From Cryptomeria japonica (taxonomy: Eukaryota > Streptophyta > Pinopsida > Cupressales > Cupressaceae): DNA of 64,000 bases. Under the pieces are notes generated by a model. That model saw only the letters and a program-made list of their open reading frames with translations. It made no database searches and was not told the DNA's origin. Below are positions 33,201 to 44,609 of the stretch, piece by piece. Location of the stretch: NCBI RefSeq assembly GCF_030272615.1, contig NC_081413.1, forward strand, positions 16,998,285 to 17,062,284, read 5' to 3'. Made by a program: the position numbers and the translations under genes. Numbering within the stretch: position 1 is the first letter of the stretch; every line of letters begins with the position of its first letter.

Positions 33201-36200
33201 ATGAAAATGCGGATATGGGGGGTGGCTTCTGCGGCCTTGTCATTTGCAGAGCTGTTTATTAGTTCTACAATTCATATGTGTTATGGATTTTATATATTCA
33301 GTACTGCTGTAGCCTTGGACTTGGTGGAGATTATTAATTGCCATAGACTTCTAAGGTCCCGCATATGGAATATTTGGGCTTGGGAAGCAGATAGTTATAC
33401 TAAACCTAATATTGTGGAATCTAATGGTAATGACAAGGGTATTGGTAATGGCCCATATTTTCAGGGCAATGAATTGGTCCCCATTGTACTGGTTCATGGT
33501 ATCTTTGGGTTTGGCAAAGGGGTACGTTATGTCCCTGTTTATATATTCCTATTGTGCTTTAGTGCATTTTCTTTCTCTGGATTCTTTTTCCTGGTTGGGA
33601 TTTTTTGTATTGATTTTGGGGGTGTTTGCAGAGACTAGGTGGAATGTCCTATTGGGCAGGGGCTGAGAAGAAGGATGACCGTGTTCTTGTTCCTGATTTG
33701 GGTTCTTTGACAAGTATCTATGATAGGTACGTAAGCGTTTTTTAATTTTTAAATTCACATTCAAATGTTCAATTTGTTTGTTCTTCTGTATGATCTATCT
33801 ATCTCTATTACCAACGCAGGTTCCTCTTGAAAGAGGACACAAAGTCAAATGAACTTAAACGCTTTAACTTAGGCCCTTGGGTTTGTCCTTCAGTGTGGAC
33901 TTAGGTTTCTCTCTATGGATAGACAGATACAAGTAAAATGACAAAAGTTGTGCTTGTATTGTATGTGAACTGAATGCTTCAGAATTCCAATTTGATATTA
34001 TGGATTTTAAGAGCAGTTTTAGTTCCCTGGGCTCCTTTGCATTTGAGCTTCTGTTTTCAAGTCATTGTTCGCTAGGACTCAGACCTCCAGCCTGAAAGAG
34101 ACTGCAAAGAACTATGAACATAGAAGCCTCACAGAAGACCCTGGTCGTTTGATGTGGATAGACATTTACAAGTAGGATGACCCTAAGTAGCATGCTACAA
34201 CAATTATCTATGGTGTATGTGCGTGAGAGAGAGAACTGAATGCTATTAAGAATTCCATTTTGCGAGTTCACTGTTGTTGATTTTGAGGCAGCTTTGGGTT
34301 TCTGAGTTCTAATGCATTTGAACTTCTGTTCTATCGTCTTATCTTGGTTTAGTGCTTTTTGGATGTTGCTGAAAGCCCATGTTTAATTGATGGGGTTCAT
34401 GATATTCTTGAGTATGGGGTTCATGATATTCTTGAGTATGGTATCTGTGCTTGAATTTTGGATATGGGTTCAACGGTAGTCTGTGCTGTGATGGCTTGTA
34501 ATATGACTCAGACTCTTTGTATTAGATTTGCTGCACTCGTATTCCAGTTAGCATGCTTGGGAACCAGGATAGGTAAAGTCTTGGTGTTGCATCCTTCATT
34601 TGATAGAGTAGTACTGGGATGCATGGAGCCTTGGGTTGCACCCTTTTTCCCATACTTAAAATGTCTGAGCCCTTTGCCTCAGCAGTGAAAAATCAAAATC
34701 TTCTGCTTAAATCTATGTTTGTTTGGGTGCAGTCGGGTCTTTTACCCATCGATCCTATGTTATCTTAACGCAATGGAGTTGATGTTTTGGGTCCTTGTTT
34801 ATTGCATTGTTGGGCAGGTCAATTCCATGCTTTGTTTGACTAGGTCTGAGATTCAAATTGATCTACTGTTTGTTGCCTTCTGGTCCTAATCCCACAGTGT
34901 ATTAAACATTGTTAATACAATGAAAAGAATGGGTATCAGAGGAATTCCTCTTCCTTTTAGTCAAGGAGGGAAAGTATTTTCATTGAGCCCCACGAATTCA
35001 TAATTGGCAGGAATTCTAATGGTCAAGCCATCTGTATAGCTATGAAAACCCATGGTACAAAATTCTTCTTAGGAAGCCCTCCAAAATTGCATTACATTTC
35101 ACTTTCCTTTGGAAGGATAAAGCAGTTAATTGAATAGTAACATCTTAAGGCCCATCAAATTGCACATAAAACTGAAGATTGTGGAACAGGGTTGTCCTCC
35201 TGTAAAAAATCTATAAAATATATCATTTTTTAGCTTTGAGCTCAAGTTTTGATCCAATACCTCTGGTCTGGGTTTAAATTCTTCTTGGAACCACTTCATT
35301 TGTTTTGTGGTTTGGTTAAATACTCATCCAATTTAGCTGTAATATATTTGTTTTGAGGTCCAGTTTCGAATGTTAGACACAGTTTTCATTCATTTTCCAG
35401 TAGGGCAATTCTGCTTTCTGAAATCAATACATGCCTCAGAATTGCATAATTTTCATTATTTTTTTCACCAGCATAAAACTTAATTTTCTGTTGCTTTTAC
35501 AAATTTCTAGGGCTCGGGAACTTTTCTACTACTTAAAAGGTGGAACGGTAGATTATGGAGAAGAGCACAGTGCTCGATATGGCCATGCCCAATTTGGCAA
35601 GACTTATGAGCAAGGTACATTTAATCTGTTATGTGAATGCATTATTTTCAGAGAAATATGATTGTTAACATTATAAATATATTTATTGATATGGTGTGGA
35701 GTTTCACAGGCCATTATCCTGAATGGGATGAAGACCATCCAGCCCACTTTGTTGGTCACTCTTCTGGCGCCCAAGTAATTAGAGTTCTGCAACAAATGCT
35801 GGCTGAAAAAGTAATCAAATGCCCATGGACCAACTCTTAATTTGTTTGTCATTGGGTACTGCACACAAAGAAGTGGCAATTCTTGTCTTTATTGATTCTG
35901 AATTATCTTGATTTGCAGAAATTCAAGGGCTATGAAAACAGTTCTGAAGATTGGGTGCTGAGTGTTACCTCAATGTCAGGTGCTCTCAACGGAGCAACTC
36001 GTGTTTACCTGGATGGGATTGAGTGAGTTTTGCTTGTTTGTACTTGTAAATACTAAATATTTTTGTGGTGGCTTAAGAAGAGGATTTTTAACATCCAGAC
36101 TGTGAATCTGTGAATTGGTAGTGTAGTTCTGTCTTTCTTTTAACTGATAATTTTTTACTCATTTTCTTGGGGAGCATCCAACAGGCCAGAAGATGGAAAG

Positions 36201-37331
36201 ATGCTGAAGCCCATTTGTCTCTTACAGCTTTGTCGGGTGGGGGTTATTATCTATGACTGGCTGGATATCGCTTGGCTGAAAAACTACTATAATTTTGGGT
36301 TTGATCATTTCAATATGACTTGGCGTAGGATTGGAATTTCAGGACTTGTGGATAGTCTTTTGGGAAACATTGGACCCTTTGCTTCAGAAGATTGGATTCT
36401 TCCAGACTTAAGCCTCCAGCTTTCAGTGGAACTGAATAAGAAACTCAGGACTTTCCCAAAGACCTACTATTTCAGGTTAGAACTATTTCTACTTTGGTCC
36501 TCTTTTAGGATATTCTTTTATCTAAAATAGTTATATTTCAATTTAGACATCAGCTACATTATTTAAGGTAAAGTTCTTGCAAAATCTGAATTGGTATTGG
36601 AGGGTTTCAAAGATTATTGACCTTGCAAACCTTTGTTTTTGGGCTTGCAACAGCTATGCTACTAAGAAGACTACGAAATTGTTTGGGGTCACTGTTCCTT
36701 CAAGTCTTTTTGGAGTTCATCCTCTATTTTTCATCAGGACGCTACAGATGAGTCAATGGCGTCTACCTAGCAATTTAGAACCTCCTTTCAAAGGCTACAA
36801 GTAAGTGACAAACTGAGGAGAAATATATTTCTTCTCCGATTCTCCTGTGCAATTTGCCATTTTCCTGCTTCTACTAACTATAAGTTTCTTAGCAGTGATG
36901 AGGATTGGCAAGATAATGATGGAGCATTAAATACCATCTCAATGCTTTATCCCCGTTTTCCTGAGGTTCATCCCAATTGCTGTCTCAATTCAGAGTTCAA
37001 AGATGGCCAGTCCTTCCAACCAGGTGTTTGGTAAGACAATGAAACGACTTGTGTCAAGCAGTGGAATTAATTGGTTGGGAACTTTCTAATTTCTGAAATT
37101 GACAGGTATTACACAATTGTGGAAGCTGATCACATTCTCTTCATAATCAACCGAGAAAGAGCAGGGGTACAGTTTGATGTATTGTACGATGGCATATTTC
37201 AGAGATTGCGAAAGGAGATGGCCAGAGGAGTCAAGGTTGTTCCTCCTTCCAAGAAACCACGGGATCATGTTTGCAATTGTGAGGACAATTGTGTGTGCCA
37301 CTTGGTTAGATTTGATCAGAGACACGAATGA
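33201..37331 (+). CDS. Lipase of the bacterial family I.5 type (alpha/beta hydrolase), 9 coding exons, 507 aa
   Basis: Exons: 33201-33521, 33632-33726, 35511-35614, 35710-35810, 35919-36022, 36185-36475, 36654-36800, 36896-37030, 37106-37331. All introns are GT..AG and phases agree, giving 507 residues. An N-terminal hydrophobic stretch (about 5-40) suggests a signal or membrane anchor. The oxyanion motif VHGIFGFG is at 98-105. The nucleophile is Ser191 in GHSSG. Asp396 lies in NDGALNTIS and His442 in EADH. His158 and His164 (EEHS, YGHAQFG) match the zinc-ligand histidines of Staphylococcus/Geobacillus-type lipases. The family exists in Arabidopsis as two uncharacterised alpha/beta hydrolases. 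ATG 33201 is chosen; 33207 is an alternative. All catalytic residues are present, so it is probably functional. The substrate is unknown. Confidence 0.9.
34392..34439. repeat. 24-bp perfect tandem duplication in intron 2
   Basis: GGGGTTCATGATATTCTTGA followed by GTAT occurs twice back to back within the 1.8-kb second intron of the lipase gene. Confidence 0.9.
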
Positions 37332-37495
37332 AATGCGGTTGCCTTGTACTTCTAAAAGATAAACAGCGATTTTTTTTTAGCTTCCCTTGTCCATGGAGGA
37401 GACTACAACTCTTCTGGATACGTTGGATGATTATTAAATTTACCTTGGCTGGCAAAATTCTTTTCAATTGCTACTTAGCAACAATGATTAGATAG

Positions 37496-37501
37496 AATAA
37501 A
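37496..37501 (+). terminator. Candidate poly(A) signal of the lipase gene
   Basis: AATAAA lies 165 bp after the stop codon, in a suitable AT-rich 3' UTR. Confidence 0.35.
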
Positions 37502-37660
37502 CTGGTACAGTAGCCAGTAACTATTATTAATTTCTCTCAATTGTGTCTCCGCATTGATGATATTGTACAATTAAAAAGAGGCATTATGCCTATTTTCAAA
37601 CGGGTATATCTTATATTTGGGGAAGCTGCTTTGAATTTTTTTCAGTTGGGGATTGATGTT

Positions 37661-37665
37661 CTGAT
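37661..37665. repeat. Target-site duplication CTGAT (left) of the TRIM
   Basis: CTGAT is repeated exactly at 38000-38004, framing the 334-bp element. Confidence 0.9.
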
Positions 37666-37801
37666 TGTTGAGACATGGACCAGCTAGGACTTCAAACCTA
37701 GGACCTTCCATACGCTGCTGGAGTGCTCTACCACTGAGCTACTAGCCCCTCTTGGACCAGTCCATCGTCGGTCTGGGTGTGGCTTATTTCCAACACCAGC
37801 A
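37666..37801 (-). repeat. 3' LTR of the TRIM
   Basis: Its tRNA-like part is at 37676-37748. The B box here has changed (an inserted base and C to T type changes, reading GGTTTGAAGTCC on minus), so this copy may be a poor Pol III promoter. Confidence 0.88.
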
Positions 37802-37848
37802 CCCCCCTTAAGCCACACCTCTCGTGTGCTTGGGGCTCCTAGCCTGGA

Positions 37849-37864
37849 GCTGGCTCTGATACCA
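37849..37864 (-). promoter_or_regulatory. PBS of the TRIM
   Basis: TGGTATCAGAGCCAGC on the minus strand directly abuts the 5' LTR. Its first 12 bases match the initiator tRNA-Met 3' end. Confidence 0.88.
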
Positions 37865-37999
37865 TGTTGAGACATGGACCAGCTAGGACTCGAACCTAGG
37901 ACCTTCCATACGCTGCTGGAGTGCTCTACCACTGAGCTACTGGCCCCTCTTGGACCAGTCCATCGTCGGTCTGGGTGTGGCTTATTTCCAACACCAACA
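37865..37999 (-). repeat. 5' LTR of the TRIM
   Basis: On minus it starts TGTTGGTGTTGG and ends CTCAACA. The 72-nt tRNA-like segment occupies the second half of the LTR. Confidence 0.88.
37875..37946 (-). ncRNA. tRNA-like cloverleaf inside the TRIM 5' LTR
   Basis: Read on minus, a 7-bp acceptor stem forms (GGGCCAG with CTGGTCC, one G-U). A D-arm follows (GCTC/GAGC with loop AGTGGTA), then an anticodon-like arm (CTCCA with TGGAA, one mismatch, 8-nt loop), a 4-nt variable loop and a perfect T-arm (CTAGG, loop TTCGAGT, CCTAG). The A box TAGCTCAGTGG and B box GGTTCGAGTCC are canonical. The 8-nt anticodon loop means it is unlikely to serve as a real tRNA, and no parent isotype could be assigned. 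Confidence 0.8.
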
Positions 38000-38048
38000 C
38001 TGATTGGATTTCAAAAATCTAAAAAGAAATAGTGCTAGATTTTGTCTT

Positions 38049-38578
38049 GTCACACTGGATGCTTTGAGGAAATTGCTTGGTTAACTGATTGGTAAGAAGT
38101 GAACATTCGACAAAAAAAAATAAAAATAGGGCATTTTTTCATGCCTCAATCCCTGCTAACACTGGACTAAGTTTATAAAGGAAACTTTTGTGCAAACGCT
38201 TGAGGTCCATAATAAACAACCGAGCTGTCAAAGGCCTTGAATAATGAATAAATAATCAATTAGAAATTGTTTAAAGCGTAAAATTTGCTATCAATATAGT
38301 TGCTTACCAAAAGAAATAATGCTGAACTTAATCTTCGAATACTGGACGGTTTGAGGAAAATGCTTGGATAACTTATTACTAAGAAGTGAACATTTGACCA
38401 AAAAAAACAAAAGACAATTTCTTGCCTCAATCCCTGGCAATACTGGAATAAATTTATAAAGGAAACTATAGTATGAACGCTTGGGATCCAGATTAAACAA
38501 TTGAGTGATGAAAGACTTCGAATAATGAATAGATAATCATTTAGAATTTGCTTGAGGTGTTAAGTTTGTTAGCATCCT
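38049..38578. repeat. Divergent two-copy tandem repeat, about 295 bp period
   Basis: The stretch from about 38049 to 38284 and that from about 38342 to 38578 share, in order, ACTGGA(T/C)G-TTTGAGGAAA, AAGAAGTGAACATT, CTCAATCCCTG, TTTATAAAGGAAACT, GAACGCTTG-like words and GAATAATGAATA. The left end of the large tandem duplication (38161) falls inside the first unit. Confidence 0.7.
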
Positions 38579-39320
38579 ATATACAATTGCTACCAAGATG
38601 TCCTCAGAATTTCACTGGTAATTGTAGACACCAAAATATGAAACCTGCATTAATTTCGGTGCAAAAAACAAAAAGAGATTTCTTGTCCTGTGCTGCTAGC
38701 AGATAGAATAGTGGGTGCTCTCTATTACTAGGTGAGAATGCTGCACATCATTAGATGTGTATCTAGTAGAGTACAGAAAACTGGCTTACATCCATCAATT
38801 GATTGTTTTTGTCAAATTTTCCAAATATAATTGAAGTACCAGATGAAATAGTTTGTAAACGAACATCTTTGGATTAGCAGAAGTAGAGAAATAGATGTTG
38901 AAAGGAATTAGCCCCATAATTCTGAATAAATAAAAATGTACCTTTCTTAATTCTCCCCGATATCAAAGGTGGATACTGTAATCTACTCTATTTGGAAAAG
39001 TTAACTTTTAATCTCACCTGTTCAGAAAAAATTAACTTTGATGTTTATTTTTCCTTCCCAGAGTTTTGCATGTGTTATTAACCTCAGATAATATTACATC
39101 AATTTGATACAATTGGGAAAGTGGACCAAAGCTACTAGGTTCCTTGATAGAGACTCACTTGCAGTCTTAAGGCAGATCCTGTTTCAAGCCCTTGCATGGC
39201 AAAAGCCCGAGTGGTGGATGCAAGGAATGATGAGATATAAAACAGAGATATGATGTACAACAATAATCTTACAATTCTAACCAATCAAAGCTAACAGATT
39301 TTTACAATCCATTCTAATTT

Positions 39321-39588
39321 TGTATGCAAGTTTCTGGATTAGATTGTATGAGCAATTTTTTACCATCAACGTTTCAAATCACACTCCGTGATTCATCATC
39401 AGGATGCAAGAGAGTTTAAGGAGTTGAAAGATACTGATATTAGTATCTTTCAACTCGTCTTGGTCTGCATATCAGTATCTTTGAACTCCTTAAACTCCCT
39501 TGCATCCTGATGATGAATCACAGAATGTGATTCGAAAAGTTGATGATAAAAAATTGCTCACACAATCTAATCCAGAAACTTGCATACA
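39321..39588. repeat. Long inverted repeat: 120-bp arms, 28-bp loop
   Basis: 39321-39440 and 39469-39588 are reverse complements with about 8 mismatches (93%). Inside, 39421-39456 is a second perfect 15-bp palindrome (GAGTTGAAAGATACT and its complement). Copy 2 of the duplication keeps only the right arm (about 49487-49608), with the joining sequence lacking about 390 bp. Confidence 0.88.
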
Positions 39589-39662
39589 AGAATTCTAACC
39601 AAGACAACAGTAATTCTGCTGAGGGGCTACCTGGCTTGACATGTAAATTGTAATAGACATAC

Positions 39663-39910
39663 CTTGCTCACATGCATTTTGATGCAGGAAAGGTTCTAAA
39701 TTAGAAATCTTAAGCCTGAGTTGTTGGGTTTGGAGACTATAGATGGTTACAATAACAACAGGACCGTTTGGCTCTGGAAAACTGCACTCACTGCAAAGTC
39801 TAGCATGAAAGGTTAGTCTGTTTGAAACAACCTCTCCGAATTGCCTTTTCTCTAAATTATTTTGGCTCAGTATGCAATGTTTTGTTATGTTATGGTGGGT
39901 CATATTTATA
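39663..39910 (-). other. Possible minus-strand promoter and first exon, kept in both duplicates
   Basis: TATAAATA (39903-39910) is followed on minus by about 240 bp ending AAG|GTATGT, a good splice donor at 39663/39662. The same arrangement is at about 49682-49929. The overlapping 102-aa frame starts inside the TATA word, so its first ATG would not be transcribed. I treat it as a non-coding exon at most. Confidence 0.3.
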
Positions 39911-42094
39911 GAGAGAGGCCATACCCCGACACCTCAGCAATGGCTCTGGTAGGAATAATGTATATTTGAAATTGTAATTCTTGAATTTGACAAGCATTTC
40001 TGTCCAGAATGTTCTACTTAAAAACAAGGAGACAACCCCTTAAAAGTAGAGGGATTTTGTGTAACATACTTTTCTAATTAGCTCTGGTTAATTTTCAGGT
40101 TGGAAATATTATATATCTTAAAAAGGTGAGCAGTGTTTTTGGAAGAGAGGTTACAAGTTCAAATTTCATAAGAGTAAGATATGTATGCTTCCTCTATAGA
40201 TTCATATACACACTGTTCGTGAATTATGAAAGAATCTTTCTTCCTTTCTATCTTTTGAAAAAAATAGAAAAAATTATGTTGCATTTAGAATTGTATTTTC
40301 TTGTAGAAACCAATTAGATTTGGGAAACAAACTGTAAACTTTTTTATGGTTAAAATTTTTGGCTTTAGAATAAACATCTCCTTGGTATCCAGTGTATGAA
40401 CATTTGATCTACTTCAGCAACGTGTCAGGGACTGATATTGTATTTATAGTACATGGGATTACAGTGAGGCCTTCCACCTCAGATAATTCGGGCCTTTACA
40501 ATCTCACAAGAATATTTTGGACCTATGGAGGATGTTGGGCATTTACACTGAGCAAAAATGTTCAGATTAAATTTGAATGTTATTCTGACGTGGGGATGTA
40601 TAAAGATAATCTAAAATATTTGGAGTTCTGACCGTCAGAATCCCATGTTCACAGCTCAGTATCACATTAATTTCTAAGATGTAAAGCAATTCTCTGCACT
40701 TGCATCGGGAATCTTCACTATAGCTATACATGTTTGTTGGTTGCCAGGGTTTCAAGTGAGTGGATTGGCTACGTTATATTTTTTTATTAATCGCCATTGT
40801 TATATTTTTTTCTGAGTGGATTGGCTGTTAAGACATCCAGACCAGACTTTCTGGCATACAACTCAGGGAATGACAGGTGGTCAATGAAAGCAATAAGACT
40901 CTCCCCCACAGTGTAATTAAGAAAAGGCCATGTGAACATGTGTTGATAACTAATTGGTGTTCCACACAACCACATGTGCCAATACTTAAAAGCAATGACA
41001 GGTCTGCACAAATCCAAATTTTCAGCCTAATCATTATAGTGGCTTCCATGCTTCTCTGTTTTGGTAGGAGAAAAAGGATTCGTTTCCTCTAATTTTATTT
41101 ATTTATTTTTAATTGTGATTTGACTTCGTTATCATATAAATGCTTACAACATTGGTTTTGCCTTTAAATTAAGTATCCTAATTAATTTTTAGTTCTCAAA
41201 CACATATAGACTTAATGTTCATTACCTCTATCAAAATTAAAATATAGATATCCTAATCATTAATCTTTAGTTAAAGTCATATCATGTATTAATTATTAAT
41301 TATCATTAATTTAATATTTATTAATCTTTTCACATTTATCAATATTTATTATTAAACATTATTCATCACATTATTAATTGATTCATTTATCTATTTAATT
41401 AAATGAGAGTTGATTATCTATTTATCAAATAAAATTTTCATTTTTGTTTCATCACCAACTTTGTTTCTCTCATCAGTTAACTTTATTTTGTTTTAGAAAT
41501 TGTCTCCCCTCATCACTTAACTCCATCTTATTTTAGAAACTTCTTATTCTCTTATCAATTGATTTAGTCTTCAAATGAAAAGTTAGTTGAGTTGACTCCA
41601 CAATCGTTTAGTTAACTCAAGAATTTGATCTTTTTGTCATTCTCATTTTGATTTATTCTTATCTATTTATTTAATTAAATAATTATTTTTTATCCTCTCA
41701 TCCATTCAAAATGACAAATTTTCAAATTTAGTTGAGTTGACTCCACAATCGTTTAGTTAATTAAAAATTTGATCTTTTCCTCATCCTTAATTTTATTTAT
41801 TTTGAAAAATCTATAAATACCCGCTTTACACAAATCCATTTTGTTGAAATATATTGTCAATCGAATCAAAGTATTATGATATTGAATTGCATTTACATTC
41901 CCAATAAGGTGACAACATTTGTTTTTTTGTATTCAACAAAGAAAAATTACAAATAATGTAAGCTACCAACAGGGAGCTGAAGAGAAGTAAATTACAACTC
42001 ACAAAGGTAACCAAGTTCACCGAACTCAACAAACATTACAAGTTCTTACAATAGAAGAATTGAACTATGACTCTTTACATAAACTAATTGAGTT
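39911..42094. other. Duplicated AT-rich DNA without a recognised gene
   Basis: It contains repeated GTTGACTCCACAATCGTTTA words (about 41590 and 41740), which form a tight tandem array in copy 2, and a CTATAAATA word at 41816-41824. No coding sequence is recognised. Confidence 0.5.
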
Positions 42095-43081
42095 TGTTGG
42101 CAATTGACACTCATCTAGTGGTTTTTGGTGGTTTATGGTGGCTGAATATTGGTTTAGGGTTGTCATTGATGGCAACTCTTCATGGAGATTCAATCCGGTG
42201 ATCATAATTCTTCATATCTGGAAGCGTGTGTTAACCGGTAGCTAATTAACTGGTATTTCAGGAAGAACAAAGCATTTTTGGGTCTGGAAGCTTTCCGGTG
42301 ATTGTGGTACATTGAATCATGTTTGGGATGATTGGGCCGACTTAGAAACATCATTTTATTATTGTTTTGGTGATCCACATTTATCTTTGGTCATCTGGTC
42401 AAGCTGACACAAGACAACACGTTACACTAGCAGGCCGACATGACGAATGATCTATTTTGTGATTGCTGGTATATAAGTTTGGTGTGGATGATCTTTTTTA
42501 TGGATGATGCGATTGTATGCGAGCGAGAGGTGATCGAGAATCTGTTTTGGTATAATTTCACGTGCGCATTCTTGATGCGGTAGCTGACTGAGACAGAGAA
42601 CAAGGCAGAATAGAGAAGATCAACAGAAGGGAGTCAGTCAGTATATTTGGCACTCAACTGAAACTCATCCAAGCATTGTAGATGCTATTTCAGAGTTCAT
42701 TCATTGTAATTCATCACTGTAACTATCTTGTAAGTCAATGAGACTCCCCTGAGGGTTGTAGCCTTCCGGGTTATTGTAATTGAGCAGTGAACTCTAGGTA
42801 GTGTGCCTGAATGCCTGTGCATTCCCATTTTGTAATATTATTTTGCTACTAGCCATAGTGGAATAATATTATGGGTTCAAATCCTACCGTGGTTTTTTCC
42901 ATTTGGATTTCCACGTAAAAAATCCGGTGTTATGCTTTTGTGGTTGTTTGTTTTATGTTTCTGCATTTCAGTTTCAAGTATTTGCTTTCGGTGGTTTAAA
43001 GTTAAGTTTGAAAATCTGCTAATTGTTAGATCACTGATTCACCTGCCCCCCCCCCCCTCTCAGTGATCCCTAATTCCAACA
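42095..43081 (+). repeat. 5' LTR of a plus-strand copia-type element, copy 1
   Basis: It starts TGTTGGCAATT and ends ATTCCAACA. It is followed by ATTGGTATCAGAGCC (PBS for initiator tRNA-Met at 43082-43096). The paired 3' LTR is not in the window. Confidence 0.8.
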
Positions 43082-43149
43082 ATTGGTATCAGAGCCTAGT
43101 TCCTTTGAGGAAGCTTAACCGCTTGAGGAAGGTCCGGGAGATTGATTCA

Positions 43150-44311
43150 ATGGATTCCAGTTTTCAGAGACAACTCAGTATGACACTTGAGGATCTTGAT
43201 GCAGCTAGAAATGAGATTTGTACCTTGAAGAAGAACCTGAATGCTGGTGATGATTTCATTAATGACTTGAAGAATCAAGCAAGCACTTTTAGAGACGAGG
43301 AAAGAATTGATGGACAAGATGAAAGAGAAAAAAGATCAGATCATGGAATATTAGGGTAAAGCTGATGAAGTTAACAAGCTTGAAAGAGAGAATGTTGCTT
43401 TGAAGAATGAGATGCAATCTGTTGTGATGAGGCTAACTAAGGAGATTGAGGACCGAAAGAATAATGAAGAGAATCTGGCATAATCATTGAAGGAAAGAGC
43501 TGATGAATGCTTCAGACTTACCTATGAGAATGATTAGTTAAAGCTTGAATTGATACAATCAAGGAATAATGGTCAAGAACTTGAAAGACAAATTGCTACC
43601 TTAAGGGATGAACTTGCTATTGCTAATGAATACAAAGACAAATTCAAAGCTAGCTCAACAATTCTTGATGAGATGCTAGAAAGTCAAAGACATGGAAAGG
43701 ATATGCGAGGACTTCGATTTGAGAAAGGTGAATCCTCCGAATCTGGACAAGGCAATGCAAAACCTGATTAGAAGAAGAGCAGGAATCCTCTGGTAAGACA
43801 ACCTAATGTTCATAAATTCAATGGTAGATTCTTTACTTGCAATAAGTTTGGTCATATGGCGAATCAATGCAGAAGTAGGATGAATAATGGAATGAACAAC
43901 ATGAACTATGTTCCTACCTTTACCGGTTAGTGCTTCATATGCAATAATTTTGGTCACAACTCAAATATGTATAGGGCAGTAATGAATAACTTCCAAAACA
44001 AAAGATGCTATTCTTGTGGGATATTTGGACATATCTCTAACCAGTGGAGCATGAGACCAAATTAGATGAATTTCATACATATGTAGAATAATGTTGTTTG
44101 TCGTGCATGCAACAAAACTGATCACATTGCAAAGTACTGCAGAAGCAAGAACAGTGTTTCGGTAGACAAAAGCAAATCAAATGAGAAGGGAAAAGCGAAG
44201 GGAGAAGAGATCAGAGATAAACATGACAAGATGTGGGTTAGAAAAGATGAATCTAAAGCAGAAAATGGATCTGCACTCGAATCCGGTGCAGGATCTTCAT
44301 CCACTAACTAG
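43150..44311 (+). pseudogene. Coiled-coil and multi-CCHC gag-like protein, copy 1
   Basis: From ATG 43150 the protein is Leu/Glu/Lys-rich coiled coil (LEDLDAARNEICTLKKNL, then DLKNQAS). A basic region with four CCHC-type knuckles follows: CNKFGHMANQC (first Cys lost), CFICNNFGHNSNM, CYSCGIFGHISNQ and CRACNKTDHIAKYC. It ends SSTN-stop. Several stops and a frameshift break it. The usual capsid domain, protease and polymerase are not seen. Confidence 0.7.
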
Positions 44312-44609
44312 GGCTTTATGCCTTAGGGGGAACTTTTCATCCAGATTCTAAGAACCCCCTCTTCGGTGATCTGCAATTGATTCCGGAAGGTTGCAAAAGG
44401 CTTAGATTAGATATGCAGATGTTATCCAGAAGTTTCAGAAAGGATTTGATGCTCCGGTATGCGACTTCATGAAACTCATGATAACCAGTTGCATTTATTG
44501 CAGTGAAAAATTAGGTTTTTGAAGGATAAAAGTGCATTTTGAAGTTTCATTTGTCACAATGCGATCAAGCAAATAGTGCAGAGAAGAAGAGAAAAACGAA
44601 TTGGTGATT

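Larger units (their letters stand above)
37666..37999 (-). mobile_element. TRIM (miniature LTR retrotransposon) with a tRNA-like sequence in each LTR
   Basis: Two direct repeats of 136 and 135 bp (37666-37801, 37865-37999) have TG..CA ends and flank only 63 bp. On the minus strand, the first bases after the 5' LTR are TGGTATCAGAGCC, a perfect initiator tRNA-Met PBS. AAGGGGGG immediately precedes the 3' LTR as a polypurine tract. A 5-bp TSD is present. The LTRs differ at about four sites. It has no coding capacity. It lies 334 bp past the lipase stop codon, in opposite orientation to that gene. Confidence 0.92.

Noticed and set aside
37684-37932. 82-aa minus frame with a repeated SSVVEHSSSVWKVLG segment
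   Set aside because: It is a translation of the tRNA-like sequence in the two TRIM LTRs, not a protein gene.
37666-37999. Tandem tRNA genes or a tRNA-derived SINE dimer
   Set aside because: TG..CA ends, a perfect PBS beside one repeat, a polypurine tract beside the other and an exact 5-bp TSD fit an LTR element. The tRNA-like anticodon loop has 8 nt.
39595-39903. 102-aa minus-strand protein gene (and its duplicate at 49614-49922)
   Set aside because: The start codon overlaps the TATA word and no protein family is recognisable; kept only as a possible non-coding exon.
42861-42890. GGTTCAAATCC word in the plus-strand LTR, a possible Pol III B box
   Set aside because: No A box at a suitable distance and no tRNA-like pairing; probably chance.
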